Shown here: positions 51,809 to 62,700 of the stretch, in pieces | Layout: each line of letters begins with the position of its first letter | Numbering within the stretch: position 1 is the first letter of the stretch | Source of the DNA: Prevotella sp. | GTDB taxonomy: Bacteria > Bacteroidota > Bacteroidia > Bacteroidales > Bacteroidaceae | NCBI GenBank assembly: GCA_017428055.1 | Contig: JAFRRN010000013.1 | Coordinates: forward strand, 16,733-80,732 | Direction: 5' to 3' | Length of the DNA: 64,000 nucleotides | The notes under the pieces: model-generated | The model's input: the letters and a program-made list of their open reading frames with translations, nothing else | Database searches by the model: none | Told to the model about the DNA's origin: nothing | Program-made: the position numbers and the translations under genes

Positions 51809-53560
51809 TTATACTTCCTTTTGCCTTGTTCCCATACGCGCTTCCACCACGTTGACGACATAGTCGCCCAGCTTTTCACATTCGTTTACCAAGTCCATGT
51901 AGATGGTGCCCACGGCATATGTGTATTCGTGGTTGTTCACGTCGTTGATGTTTTGCGACTTCAGTTGGTTGCGATAGTTGTTGATTTCGTTCTCGATATT
52001 GAATGTCCTGTTGACATCGAACGACTCCTTGCGTCCGCTCATCAGTTGGTTCATTTGGGAGAGGGCGTTCTCCGTCAGTTCCATCATCTGATGTAGGTGT
52101 TGGTATTGTTTTTCCGTGAAATGGTCTTGCTTACCCTGGTACTTGCGTGAGATGGTGCGCGCCATGTTGAAGCAGGAGTCGCCGATGGACTCCAATTCCG
52201 ATATTTCCCTCAGCATGGCACGGATCTTGGCCTTGGTCTCGTCGCTCAAATGTGCATCGGACACTTGGTCGAGATAGTTGGCTATCTCGATTTCCATATT
52301 GTCGGAAATGCCCTCATATTTTTCAATCCGAGAAAAGAGTTTGTTGAATTCCTCAACATTCTTGTCACCTTTCTTGCCAGCTGTAATGGTGGACGACTCG
52401 TTAAGCAATTCCCTGACCATGACAAACATCCGTTGCATACGGTCGGCAAACGACTCTATCTCCTTATGGGCTTCAAGGACGGAAAGCTCGGGGGTCTTCA
52501 TGATACCCGATGTGATGAAGTGTAAGCGGAAGTCTTCCTCCTCATCCACCTTCTTGGGTTTGATGACCCAACAGACAAACTTCTTGATTTGCGGCACGAA
52601 CCAGATGAGCAGGAAGGTGTTGGTGATGTTAAATGTCGAGTGGAAAGTTGCCAGTACAATGGAAATCTTCGCCAAGTTAGCGGCATATCCGGGGTCGCCC
52701 AATTGGATGTTTCGGTCGAAGCCTACAAACCCACACACCAAGTTGACGAACGGTTGCAACAAGATCAAGGCCCATGTCACGCCAAGCACGTTGATGGAGA
52801 GGTGGGCAAAGGCGGCTCGCCGTGCCGACGTGTTGGCTCCCATCGCCACAATATTGGCGGTGATGGTGGTGCCGATGTTCTCGCCCAAGACGAGCATAAT
52901 GCCCTGGTCAATATGCAATACGCCCGTAGAACACAAGATCATCGTGATGGCCATGATGGCTGCCGACGATTGTACGCATAGCGTCAGCACCGTTCCCATG
53001 ACGAGGAAGAAGAGCGAATTCCAAAAGTTCGGCTCGTTGAAGTTGGCAAAGAAAGTGCTGATGGCTTGCGATGCCTCGGGGTCTTGCACCAAGCTGAATC
53101 CCGTCTCTTTCAATGTTCCCAGTCCTAAGAACAAGAATGCCACGCCAAAGAGGAAGTCGCCGATGATGCGCTTGCTCTTCATGTAGATAAGGATGATACC
53201 TAAGAAAAAAGCGGGATAGACGAAATCGGTGATGTTGAACGAGAACCCTAATGACATAATCCATGCCGTGACCGTCGTTCCGATATGCGCTCCCATGATG
53301 ACAGAGATGGCTTGCACAAGGGTGAGCAAGCCAGCGGACACAAACGAGACGGTCATCAAGGTGGTGGCGGTGGATGACTGCACGGCTGCGGTGACAAACA
53401 TACCTGTCAGCATCCCCGTGAATCGGTTGGTGGTCATGGCACCGAGGACGTGGCGCAGTTGTGGACCTGCCATTTTCTGCAAGGCCTCACTCATCGACTT
53501 CATACCAAACATAAGAAGTGCGAGCGAGCCAAGCAGTTTGAAAATTACCAAAATCGACAT
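51809..53560 (-). CDS. Na/Pi cotransporter family protein with PhoU-like C-terminus
   Basis: A 583-residue inner-membrane phosphate transporter. Residues 1-320 hold eight or more hydrophobic segments with the two inverted QSS repeats of the NptA/SLC34 family (QSSTATTLMTVSF and QSSAAIMAITMIL). A soluble domain with PhoU-like helices (about residues 340-560) follows: SFADRMQRMFVMVRELL, and IGDSCFNMARTISRKY. Imports or exports phosphate driven by sodium. Divergent from the nucleoside kinase gene. Confidence 0.93.
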   Translation of the reverse strand: MSILVIFKLLGSLALLMFGMKSMSEALQKMAGPQLRHVLGAMTTNRFTGMLTGMFVTAAVQSSTATTLMTVSFVSAGLLTLVQAISVIMGAHIGTTVTAWIMSLGFSFNITDFVYPAFFLGIILIYMKSKRIIGDFLFGVAFLFLGLGTLKETGFSLVQDPEASQAISTFFANFNEPNFWNSLFFLVMGTVLTLCVQSSAAIMAITMILCSTGVLHIDQGIMLVLGENIGTTITANIVAMGANTSARRAAFAHLSINVLGVTWALILLQPFVNLVCGFVGFDRNIQLGDPGYAANLAKISIVLATFHSTFNITNTFLLIWFVPQIKKFVCWVIKPKKVDEEEDFRLHFITSGIMKTPELSVLEAHKEIESFADRMQRMFVMVRELLNESSTITAGKKGDKNVEEFNKLFSRIEKYEGISDNMEIEIANYLDQVSDAHLSDETKAKIRAMLREISELESIGDSCFNMARTISRKYQGKQDHFTEKQYQHLHQMMELTENALSQMNQLMSGRKESFDVNRTFNIENEINNYRNQLKSQNINDVNNHEYTYAVGTIYMDLVNECEKLGDYVVNVVEARMGTRQKEV

Positions 53561-53650
53561 ATTTTATTAATTTATTAATCAAGTGCTAAAAAGTTTCAAA
53601 AAAAATGTGTACCTTTACACCTTGTTTTCATGAAAGCCCTTTTTACGCCT

Positions 53651-55312
53651 ATGGAACAAACAATACAAATACGTTGCAAAAATAATAAAAAAACTCAAAA
53701 AGTAGCAATTGGGAGTTCACTTTCTGATGTTTTTCGTGAATTTAACTTAAAGATGCCGTGGGGACCCATCAGTGCAAAAGTGAATAACAAGGTGGAGGGA
53801 TTGGACTACCGCCTCTACCATAACAAGGATGTAGAGTTTTTAGACCTACAGACCTCCTCGGGGTCGAGGGCATATACACGCACATTGTTCTTTGTGCTAT
53901 GCAAAGCCGTCCACGACCTTTACCCCCAAGGGTCGGTGGTGATAGACATTCCTGTCTCCAACGGTTATTATTGTAACTTGAAGATTGGGCGTGAAGTGAC
54001 CATGTGGGATGTGGTAGACATCCGCCGACGTATGCAGGAAATCATCGATGCTGCCATGCCCATCTGTCGCCATGAGGTTCCCACAGAAGAGGCTATCCGC
54101 CTATTCAGCCAGCTGGGTACGCATTCCAAGGTGAAGTTGCTCGAAACGATGGGTGCCCTCTATACCACCTATTATGACTTGGATGGATATGTGGACTATT
54201 TCTATGGGGCATTGCTCACCAACACAAGCCAACTCAATCTTTTCGGCTTGGAGAATTACTATGAAGGAATGTTATTGCGCATCCCGTCGATGAGCGACCC
54301 ATCCAAACTGGGTGAGATGATTCGACAAGACAAGATGTTCGAGGTGTTCAAGGAACACCACAAGTGGCAACAAATCCTTCGCGTGGGAACAGTGGGGGAA
54401 CTCAATGCTGCCATCCAGAAAGGGTATGCACGTGAAATCATCAATGTCTCAGAAGCATTGCAAGAAAAGAAGATCGCCTATATCGCTGACGAGATTGCCA
54501 ACCGCAAGGATGTGAAGATGGTATTGATAGCAGGGCCATCGTCAAGCGGCAAGACCACCACATGCAAACGCCTATCCATACAATTGATTACCAATGCCAT
54601 CCGCCCTGTACAGATCTCATTGGACGATTATTTCGTGAATAGGGAACAGACACCGAAGGACGAGAAAGGAGAATACGATTACGAAAGCCTTTATGCCCTC
54701 AACATTCCGCTGTTCAACCAACAGCTCACAGCCCTCTTCAAGGGAGAGGAAGTGGAACTGCCACGATACAATTTCCAAACGGGGAAGAGTGAAAGCAGTG
54801 GGAAGAAACTTAGGTTAAGCGAAAATGACATCCTTGTAATAGAGGGCATCCATGCCCTCAATCCCGAATTAACGGCACAAATCCCCGACGAGCAGAAGTT
54901 CCGTATCTATGCTTCTGCCTTGACCACCATCCTCCTCGATACACATAATTATATACCTACGACCGATAACAGGCTGCTTCGCCGAATCATTCGCGACGTG
55001 AAGTACCGAGGTTGCTCGGCAGCCGACACCATCCATCGTTGGCCTTCTGTCCGTGCGGGGGAGAACAAATGGATTTTCCCCTACCAGGAAAACGCGGATG
55101 CGATGTTCAACACGGCGATGATTTATGAACTTGCAGTCATCAAGTCACAGGCGATTTCCGCTCTTGAGCAAGTGCCTGAGAACTGTGAAGAGTATGCCGA
55201 AGCATACCGCTTGAGCAAGTTCTTGAAGTATTTTGTCTCCATCCCCTTCGACACTTTGCCTCACATATCCTTGTTGAGGGAGTTCTTGGGAGGGAGTTCT
55301 TTCTCTTATTGA
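53651..55312 (+). CDS. Uridine-kinase-like nucleoside kinase with TGS-like N-terminus
   Basis: A 553-residue protein of the Bacteroidota 'nucleoside kinase' type. The N-terminal 60 residues are TGS-like (QIRCKNNKKTQKVAIGSSL). A region similar to the threonyl-tRNA synthetase second domain follows. The C-terminal kinase has the P-loop IAGPSSSGKTTTCKRL (about residue 295), ISLDDYFVNREQTPKD and VIEGIHALNPEL, as in uridine and phosphoribulokinases. The true substrate is unclear. The ATG at 53651 gives MEQTIQIRCKN; one at 53630 adds seven residues. A variant box TACCTTTA lies at 53610-53617. Confidence 0.88.
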   Translation: MEQTIQIRCKNNKKTQKVAIGSSLSDVFREFNLKMPWGPISAKVNNKVEGLDYRLYHNKDVEFLDLQTSSGSRAYTRTLFFVLCKAVHDLYPQGSVVIDIPVSNGYYCNLKIGREVTMWDVVDIRRRMQEIIDAAMPICRHEVPTEEAIRLFSQLGTHSKVKLLETMGALYTTYYDLDGYVDYFYGALLTNTSQLNLFGLENYYEGMLLRIPSMSDPSKLGEMIRQDKMFEVFKEHHKWQQILRVGTVGELNAAIQKGYAREIINVSEALQEKKIAYIADEIANRKDVKMVLIAGPSSSGKTTTCKRLSIQLITNAIRPVQISLDDYFVNREQTPKDEKGEYDYESLYALNIPLFNQQLTALFKGEEVELPRYNFQTGKSESSGKKLRLSENDILVIEGIHALNPELTAQIPDEQKFRIYASALTTILLDTHNYIPTTDNRLLRRIIRDVKYRGCSAADTIHRWPSVRAGENKWIFPYQENADAMFNTAMIYELAVIKSQAISALEQVPENCEEYAEAYRLSKFLKYFVSIPFDTLPHISLLREFLGGSSFSY

Positions 55313-55329
55313 CGTTGTGATGCAACGTC
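55311..55329 (+). terminator. Perfect 7-bp hairpin after the nucleoside kinase gene
   Basis: GACGTTG (55311-55317), 5-nt loop, CAACGTC (55323-55329), then a weak T stretch. It may attenuate transcription between the kinase gene and korA. Confidence 0.45.
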
Positions 55330-55380
55330 TTTCGACTCTTATACGAACATGATGAATCAATGAGTTTTAAGTTTTATACA

Positions 55381-57228
55381 ATGGCAGAACAATTAGAAGT
55401 AAAAGAATTAGACCAAGTAGTAGTACGTTTCTCGGGAGATTCGGGAGACGGAATGCAATTAGCTGGTAGTATTTTCTCTACCGTATCGGCAAGCGTGGGC
55501 AACGGTATCTCCACGTTTCCCGATTATCCTGCTGACATCCGTGCACCACAGGGGTCGTTGACGGGTGTCTCTGGTTTTCAGGTACACATTGGTGAAGGAC
55601 GCGTCTATACCCCTGGCGACCTTTGCGACGTGCTTGTAGCTATGAATGCGGCAGCACTGAAGACACAATATCGATATGCCAAGCCACAGGCTACCATCAT
55701 CATTGACACCGACAGCTTCGGCCCCAATGACTTGCGCAAGGCAGAATTTCAAACAGATGATTATCTTGCGGAGATGAATATCGACCCTGACCGTGTGGTG
55801 GCTTGTCCCATTACGAAGATGGTAAAGGACTGTCTTGCCGAGAGTGGATTGGATAACAAGGCGATATTGAAATGCAGAAACATGTTTGCGCTGGGGCTTG
55901 TTTGCTGGCTCTTTAACCGTGATTTAGGTTTGGTAGCAAACTTCCTCCGTGAGAAATTCGCCAAGAAGCCCGCCATCGCCGAAAACAACATCAAGGTGGT
56001 ACAGGCTGGTTTTAACTATGGGCATAACGTCCACGCCTCTGTTCCCGCCACCTATCGCATCGAGTCTAAAGACAAAGTACCCGGGCGATACATGGACATC
56101 ACGGGCAACAAGGCGACGGCCAACGGCTTGATAGCGGCGGCAGAAAAGGCAGGATTGAAACTATACCTCGGCTCCTATCCCATCACGCCCGCCACAGACA
56201 TCCTGCATGAGTTGTCGAAACACAAGTCTTGTGGCGTCATTACCGTGCAATGCGAGGATGAAATATCTGGTTGCGCCAGTGCCGTTGGTGCAGCTTTCGC
56301 CGGTGCCTTGGCAGCAACATCGACCTCCGGACCAGGCATTTGCTTGAAGTCGGAGGCTATCAACCTTGCCGTCATCGACGAATTGCCATTGGTCGTTATA
56401 GATGTCCAGCGCGGCGGACCCTCCACAGGGCTCCCCACCAAGAGCGAACAGACCGACCTTTTACAGGCTCTCTATGGCAGAAATGGCGAGAGTCCGATGC
56501 CCGTCATTGCCGCCACCAGCCCCACCAATTGCTTTGAGGCTGTCTATATGGCATCAAAGATTGCCCTTGAACACCTCACTCCTGTCATCCTTCTGACGGA
56601 TGCGTTTGTCGCCAATGGCTCTGCCGCATGGAAACTACCTACGATGGAGGAGTTGCCAGAGATACATCCGCACTATGTAACGGAGGAACAAAAATATAAG
56701 TACACGCCATACGTCCGCGATGAGAAGGGTGTCCGCTATTGGGCGATACCGGGACAAGAGGGCTATACCCATATCCTTGGAGGCTTGGAAAAAGACGGTA
56801 AGACGGGAGCCATCTCCACCAACCCCGAGAATCATCATGACATGGTCATCCAACGTTATGCGAAAATAGCCAACATCCCCGTACCCGACCTTGAGGTGGA
56901 AGGTGACGTGGAGGATGCCGAGTTGTTGATTGTCGGTTTCGGAAGCACCTACGGCCACCTCTATTCTGCCATGCAAGAGTTGCAGAAGAAAGGACACAAG
57001 GTTGCCTTGGCACAGTTCCAGTATATCAACCCATTGCCCAAGAACACCTCGATGGTGTTGAAACGCTACAAGAAAGTGGTGGTGGCAGAACAAAACCTCG
57101 GCCAATTCCGTGCCTACTTGCGCATCCGTGTCAATGGGTTCGTGCCAGAGAAGTTCAACCAAGTGAAAGGCCAGCCTTTCGTGGTCAGTGAGTTGGTAAC
57201 TGCATTTGAGAAAATCATTAATGAATAA
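55381..57228 (+). CDS. korA: 2-oxoacid:ferredoxin oxidoreductase, alpha (gamma-alpha fused) subunit
   Basis: Part of the 2-oxoglutarate:ferredoxin oxidoreductase that makes or uses succinyl-CoA in anaerobes. The 615-residue protein joins a gamma domain (residues 1-190, VVRFSGDSGDGMQLAGSIF) and the alpha/pyrimidine domain (SYPITPATDILHELS, RGGPSTGLPTKSEQTDLLQA). The ATG at 55381 (MAEQLEVKELDQ) is preferred to 55360. korB begins 5 bp after the stop. Specificity for 2-oxoglutarate rather than pyruvate follows from the two-subunit layout. Confidence 0.94.
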   Translation: MAEQLEVKELDQVVVRFSGDSGDGMQLAGSIFSTVSASVGNGISTFPDYPADIRAPQGSLTGVSGFQVHIGEGRVYTPGDLCDVLVAMNAAALKTQYRYAKPQATIIIDTDSFGPNDLRKAEFQTDDYLAEMNIDPDRVVACPITKMVKDCLAESGLDNKAILKCRNMFALGLVCWLFNRDLGLVANFLREKFAKKPAIAENNIKVVQAGFNYGHNVHASVPATYRIESKDKVPGRYMDITGNKATANGLIAAAEKAGLKLYLGSYPITPATDILHELSKHKSCGVITVQCEDEISGCASAVGAAFAGALAATSTSGPGICLKSEAINLAVIDELPLVVIDVQRGGPSTGLPTKSEQTDLLQALYGRNGESPMPVIAATSPTNCFEAVYMASKIALEHLTPVILLTDAFVANGSAAWKLPTMEELPEIHPHYVTEEQKYKYTPYVRDEKGVRYWAIPGQEGYTHILGGLEKDGKTGAISTNPENHHDMVIQRYAKIANIPVPDLEVEGDVEDAELLIVGFGSTYGHLYSAMQELQKKGHKVALAQFQYINPLPKNTSMVLKRYKKVVVAEQNLGQFRAYLRIRVNGFVPEKFNQVKGQPFVVSELVTAFEKIINE

Positions 57229-57232
57229 TAAT

Positions 57233-58240
57233 ATGGAACAATATACAGCACAAGATTTCAAGAAAGGGCAACCACGGTGGTGCCCAGGTTGTGGCGACCA
57301 CTTTTTCCTTGCCTCCCTGCATAAGGCGATGGCAGAACTGGGGGTTCCACCCTACGAGACAGCGGTCATTAGCGGCATCGGATGCTCCAGCCGCTTGCCC
57401 TATTATGTCAATGCGTACGCCATGCAGACCATCCACGGTCGTGCTGCAGCAATTTCCACGGGAGTAAAAGTAACCAATCCTAACCTCACGGTGTGGCAAA
57501 TCAGCGGCGACGGAGACGGCCTTGCCATTGGCGGAAACCATTTTATCCATGCCATGCGGCGCAACGTAGACCTCAATATGGTCTTGCTTAACAACCGTAT
57601 TTATGGATTGACCAAAGGGCAATACAGCCCCACAAGCCCCCGAGGGTTCGTCTCCAAGTCAAGTCCTTACGGCACAGTGGAGGATCCTTTCCGCCCGGCA
57701 GAGCTTTGTTTTGGTGCCCGTGGGCATTTCTTCGCTCGTTCCGTGGCTAACGACGGAGCGGAAACCGTCAACATCCTCAAGGCTGCTTACCAGCACAAAG
57801 GGGCTTCGGTGTGCGAGATTTTGCAGAATTGTGTCATCTTCAACAACGGTGCTTACGACCCCATTTATACCAAAGACGGACGGAAGAAGAATGCCATCTA
57901 CGTACGTCATGGCGAGCCTTTGGTGTTTGGCGAGAATAATGAATTCGGCTTAAAACAGGAAGGCTTTGGCATCAAGGTGGTGAAAATCGGCGAGAATGGC
58001 ATTACGATGGACGACATTCTCGTGCATGATGCACATTGTGAAGACAATACACTCCAGTTGAAACTTGCCATGATGGGCGATGGGGATGGCTTCCCCGTGG
58101 CTCTTGGTGTGATTCGTGATGTGCCGGCACCCACCTACGACGAGTCTGTCAATGCCCAGATTGAGGAATTGAAAGCCAAGAAGAGCTATCACTCCTTTGC
58201 CGAATTATTGGAAACAAATGATACATGGGAAGTAAAATAA
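57233..58240 (+). CDS. korB: 2-oxoacid:ferredoxin oxidoreductase, beta subunit
   Basis: Thiamine-diphosphate-binding partner of KorA. The 335-residue protein begins MEQYTAQDFKK. The cluster cysteines are in PRWCPGCGDHFF, the conserved SGIGCSSRLPYY follows, and the ThDP motif is SGDGDGLAIGGNHFIHAMRRN with NNRIYGLTKGQYSPTS. In-frame ATGs at 57206 and 57221 overlap korA and are less likely. The transporter gene starts 7 bp after the stop, so all three are co-transcribed. Confidence 0.94.
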   Translation: MEQYTAQDFKKGQPRWCPGCGDHFFLASLHKAMAELGVPPYETAVISGIGCSSRLPYYVNAYAMQTIHGRAAAISTGVKVTNPNLTVWQISGDGDGLAIGGNHFIHAMRRNVDLNMVLLNNRIYGLTKGQYSPTSPRGFVSKSSPYGTVEDPFRPAELCFGARGHFFARSVANDGAETVNILKAAYQHKGASVCEILQNCVIFNNGAYDPIYTKDGRKKNAIYVRHGEPLVFGENNEFGLKQEGFGIKVVKIGENGITMDDILVHDAHCEDNTLQLKLAMMGDGDGFPVALGVIRDVPAPTYDESVNAQIEELKAKKSYHSFAELLETNDTWEVK

Positions 58241-58246
58241 AAGACA

Positions 58247-59752
58247 ATGTTTAATAATTATAGAGGATTTCACCTTGTAGAGACATTGCACCATGCACAT
58301 GTCAATCGAATTTTTCATCCCAATAAAGTAATCAAGAAATGGTACGAGGCGGCATTTGTCGCCATCGTAACGCTCCTTTTGTGGAACATGCCCACGGAAT
58401 GGTACGGCATAGCCAACCTAACGATTGTGCAGCAACGTATCATTGCCATTTTCGCCTTTGCCACGTTAATGTGGATTTTGGAGGTTGTGCCGTCATGGGC
58501 AACATCCGTCGCCATCATCGTGTTGATGTTGCTGTTTACGTCGGATAGCGGTATCGCGCCAATGGTCAATGAGGACGAGGTGGGTAAACTGCTCTCTTAC
58601 AAGGCGGTCATGGCAACATTTGCTGACCCTGTCATCATGCTTTTCATCGGTGGATTTATCCTTGCCATCGCTGCAACCAAGACCGGACTCGATGCCCAAT
58701 TGGCAAAAGCCCTGCTCAAACCCTTCGGCAAAAAGAGTGAGATGGTACTTCTGGGATTCCTGTTGATTACGGGTCTTTTCTCCATGTTCGTGTCAAATAC
58801 CGCCACCGCCGCCATGATGCTGACGTTCCTTACGCCAGTCTTCAAGCAATTGCCCCCAGAAGGGAAAGGACGCATCTCTATGGCCATGGCGATTCCCATT
58901 GCCGCCAACCTTGGTGGCATTGGCACTCCCATCGGCACACCGCCGAACACCATTGCCTTGAAATATCTCAATGACCCAGAGGGGCTGAACCTTGGCTTGG
59001 GTTTTGGGCAGTGGATGATGTTCATGTTCCCACTCGTCATCGTGCTGTTGCTCATCAGTTGGCGCATCTTACTATGGCTGTTCCCCTTCACGCAGAAAAC
59101 GGTAGAGTTGCATATAGAGGGCGAGATGAAGAAGGACGTGCGGACATATATCGTCATCGTGACATTCTTCCTTACCGTTGCCTTGTGGCTCTTGGACACC
59201 GTGACGGGCATCAATTCCTATACCGTGGCACTGATACCATTCATGGTCTTTGCCTTGACAGGAATAATTGACAGACGCGACCTGGAGCAAATCAACTGGA
59301 GCGTCATCTGGATGGTGGCGGGAGGCTTTGCCCTGGGTTATGGATTGAATGCTTCCGGCTTGGCAGAGAATGCCGTGGAGACCATTCCCTTTGGGGAGTT
59401 CTCTCCCATCCTCATCCTACTCTTGGGTGGATTGATTTGCTATGGTCTGTCCAACTTCATCTCCAACTCCGCCACGGCAGCCCTGCTCATGCCTATCCTG
59501 GCATTCGTCTGTGGGGCAATGGGCGACAAGCTCGCACCCATCGGCGGTACGCCTACGATATTGATAGGCATTGCCATCGCCGCATCGAGTGCCATGGTGC
59601 TGCCCATCTCCACCCCACCGAATGCCCTTGCTTATGCCACAAACCTTGTGGAACAGAAGGACATGTCAAAGATTGGGCTTATCGTCGGCATTATCAGCAT
59701 GTTGTTAGGCTTTGCCTTGCTATACGTTATTGGTACGATGCACATGATTTAA
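58247..59752 (+). CDS. DASS/SLC13 sodium:dicarboxylate symporter
   Basis: A 501-residue inner-membrane carrier with about twelve hydrophobic segments. The two SNT-type sodium sites of the family are visible: VSNTATAAMMLTFLTP and ISNSATAALLMPIL. LGGIGTPIGTPPNTIAL and ISTPPNALAYA are the paired substrate loops. It likely moves succinate, fumarate or malate. Position directly after korAB suggests handling of reductive-TCA dicarboxylates such as succinate, a main end product of these bacteria; this is inference. Confidence 0.92.
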   Translation: MFNNYRGFHLVETLHHAHVNRIFHPNKVIKKWYEAAFVAIVTLLLWNMPTEWYGIANLTIVQQRIIAIFAFATLMWILEVVPSWATSVAIIVLMLLFTSDSGIAPMVNEDEVGKLLSYKAVMATFADPVIMLFIGGFILAIAATKTGLDAQLAKALLKPFGKKSEMVLLGFLLITGLFSMFVSNTATAAMMLTFLTPVFKQLPPEGKGRISMAMAIPIAANLGGIGTPIGTPPNTIALKYLNDPEGLNLGLGFGQWMMFMFPLVIVLLLISWRILLWLFPFTQKTVELHIEGEMKKDVRTYIVIVTFFLTVALWLLDTVTGINSYTVALIPFMVFALTGIIDRRDLEQINWSVIWMVAGGFALGYGLNASGLAENAVETIPFGEFSPILILLLGGLICYGLSNFISNSATAALLMPILAFVCGAMGDKLAPIGGTPTILIGIAIAASSAMVLPISTPPNALAYATNLVEQKDMSKIGLIVGIISMLLGFALLYVIGTMHMI

Positions 59753-59758
59753 GCATCC

Positions 59759-62700
59759 ATGAAAAAAGCATTTGTTACGTTATCAATCATCCTGCTTGGT
59801 GTGCTTTCTGCCTGGTCAGAGGGCACACCAAGTTGGCCTTTGCCCCAAAAGGAGGCAAAGGCGGGCACTCGTTGGTGGTGGATGGGTTCTGCCGTCGACG
59901 ATGCCAACCTGGCTTGGAATCTTGCCGAGTATGCCCGAGTGGGACTGGGAACGGTGGAAATCACGCCTATCTATGGGGTTCAAGGGAATGAGGCTCATGA
60001 ATTAAAGTTTCTTGAAACGCCCTGGATGAACGCCTTGAAGAAAACCTACCAAGAGGCAGAAGCTCTTGGCATGGACGTAGACATGAACATGGGTACGGGC
60101 TGGCCATTCGGCGGACCCAGCGTAACGATAGACCAAGCGGCGGGCAAGCTGGAATATGTGCAGCAGACCATCATAGGTGACGGCACATCGGAACAAACGG
60201 TGAGCATCGCATTAGACTCTCCCCATGCTAAATTAAATAAGGTGATGGCCTATCCCATGGATGGAAACGAGGGAGCCGTGACGGAACTAACGGACCATGT
60301 CTCTGGTAAAAGCGTCAAATGGATAGCCCCCACGGGCAAATGGATGCTGCTTGCCATTTACAACGGACATACCCTCCAAGCGGTGAAACGCGCCGCGCCG
60401 GGCGGCGAGGGATATGTCCTCGACCATTTCGATGCCGATGCCGTGAAGGCTTACCTCCAGCGTTTCGAGGATGCCTTTGCCGCCAGCGGCACGCCTTATC
60501 CCCATTGTTTTTTCAACGATTCCTACGAAGTGTACTATGCCGACTGGACTCCCAAGATGTTTGAAGAGTTCGAGAAGTACCGTGGATATAAGTTGGAAGA
60601 ACACATGCACCAGTTGTTAGGTTTCGCCACGGATGACAACAACCAAGTGCTATCCGACTACCGAGCCACTATTAACGACATGCTCATCAACAATTTCACA
60701 CGGCAATGGACGGAATGGGCGCACCGCCATGGCACATTGACGCGCAACCAGGCCCACGGCTCGCCCGCTAACCTGATTGATGTCTATGCCGCCGTGGACA
60801 TCCCAGAGATAGAGGGCTTTGGCCTGACCGACTTCGGCATAAGGGGCTTGCGTACAGACAAGGGATTCACACGTGCCAACTATTCCGACTTCGCCACGTT
60901 GAAATACGCCTCCTCGGCAGCCCATATCACGGGAAAGACATTGACGAGCAGCGAGACATTCACATGGCTCACGGAACATTTCCGCACATCATTGTCGCAG
61001 ATGAAGCCCGATTTGGACCTCATGTTCCTATCGGGAGTCAACCATGTCTTATTCCATGGCACGACCTATTCGCCACAAGAAGCCGCCTGGCCAGGGTGGA
61101 AATTCTATGCCGCCATCGACATGAGCCCCACCAACAGCATCTGGCGCGACGCCCCGGAGCTGATGACCTACATCGAGAGATGCCAGTCGTTCCTCCAAAT
61201 GGGCAAGTCCGACAACGACTTCCTTGTATATGCTCCCTTCACCAACGCTTGGCACAAGGACAAGAAGAAGGGAACCGTGTTTGCCGATAGGCTACTCACA
61301 TTCCCCATCGACAATCTCTCATCGAAGATGCCCGATGTGAAGAACACCACCAACCAAGTGCTTAATGCCGGATTTGACTGCGACTTCATCAGCGACAAAT
61401 TCCTTTTGACCGCCAAAGTGATAGACGGGATGATCGAGACAGAGGGCGGCACAAGGTACAAGGGATTGGTGATACCAGTGACACAAGACATGCCCTCCGA
61501 TGTGAAGAGCCACTTGGAAGAAATGGCGCAACAAGGCGCAAGCATCGTATTCCAATCAGACAGCGAGACATTGGAAGGCATCGGAGCAAAGCCCGAAGCC
61601 ATCAGGACAGAGTTGGGGCTACGAGCCATGAGACGAAGCAATGACACGGGCTATCATTACTTTATCTCCAACCTGACCAGCCATCATGTCTCCGAGTTCG
61701 TTTCCTTGTCTGTTCCCTTTGCCAGCGTAGCGATGTTTGACCCCATGACGGGTGCCATCTTCACCCCTGCCGTGGAAAACGGGAAAATCATGTTGGACTT
61801 AAAGTCAGGCCAGTCCGTCATCTTACAGACGTACACAACACAATATGTGACATGCGACTCCATCTATCGACAAAAGGACGAACTGGGACGAATCACGTTA
61901 GACGGCGCATGGACATTGGCATTTACCGATGACAGTACCCCTGTTGTAACAAAAACCTACGACCTCGGTTCGCTCCAATCGTGGGAGAACCTGGACGACA
62001 AGACAGCCCAACTAATGGGTACGGGTATCTACACCACGACATTCAATGTGCCATCACAACAGATGGAAGCCGCTAATGGGGGATTCAAGATTGACCTCGG
62101 CGATGTTCGTGAAAGTGCGCGCGTCTACCTCAACGATACGTATGTGGGATGTGCATGGTGCGCGCCGTTCATCCTTGACCTTGGAAACTTGGTGAAAGAG
62201 GGCGAGAACACGCTACGCATCGAGGTGACCAACCTCCCCGCCAACCGCATCCGACAGATGGATATCGACCAAGTGAAATGGCGCATCTTCGAGGATGTCA
62301 ACATCCTCGACATCCTCAATGGCAACATCGGCGTGAGCGGTGTCACCTCCTTCGCCAACTGGGACAAGATGCCATCAGGCCTTGCCTCCTCAGTCTCGCT
62401 GATTCCTACATCCATCCACGGCACACAAATGAACGCCATCATCTCTGCCATGCAGAAGGATGAGGTGAACGACACACTCTATTATCCCCTCTATAAGCTG
62501 TCAATGCCCAACGGCAAGGCGATCTCCCACGTATCAGCACAAGACGGCGAAAAGAAGCCTTTCCATGACTTCACGGTCACCTACCAGGATGACGGAACAG
62601 CATTATTGCTCCTGAGAGGACAAGCCAATGGTGGAATCATGCTTACAGCGAATGGGCAAGAGAAATGCTACATACCCGTCAGCGGTGCCTACCACTTAAA

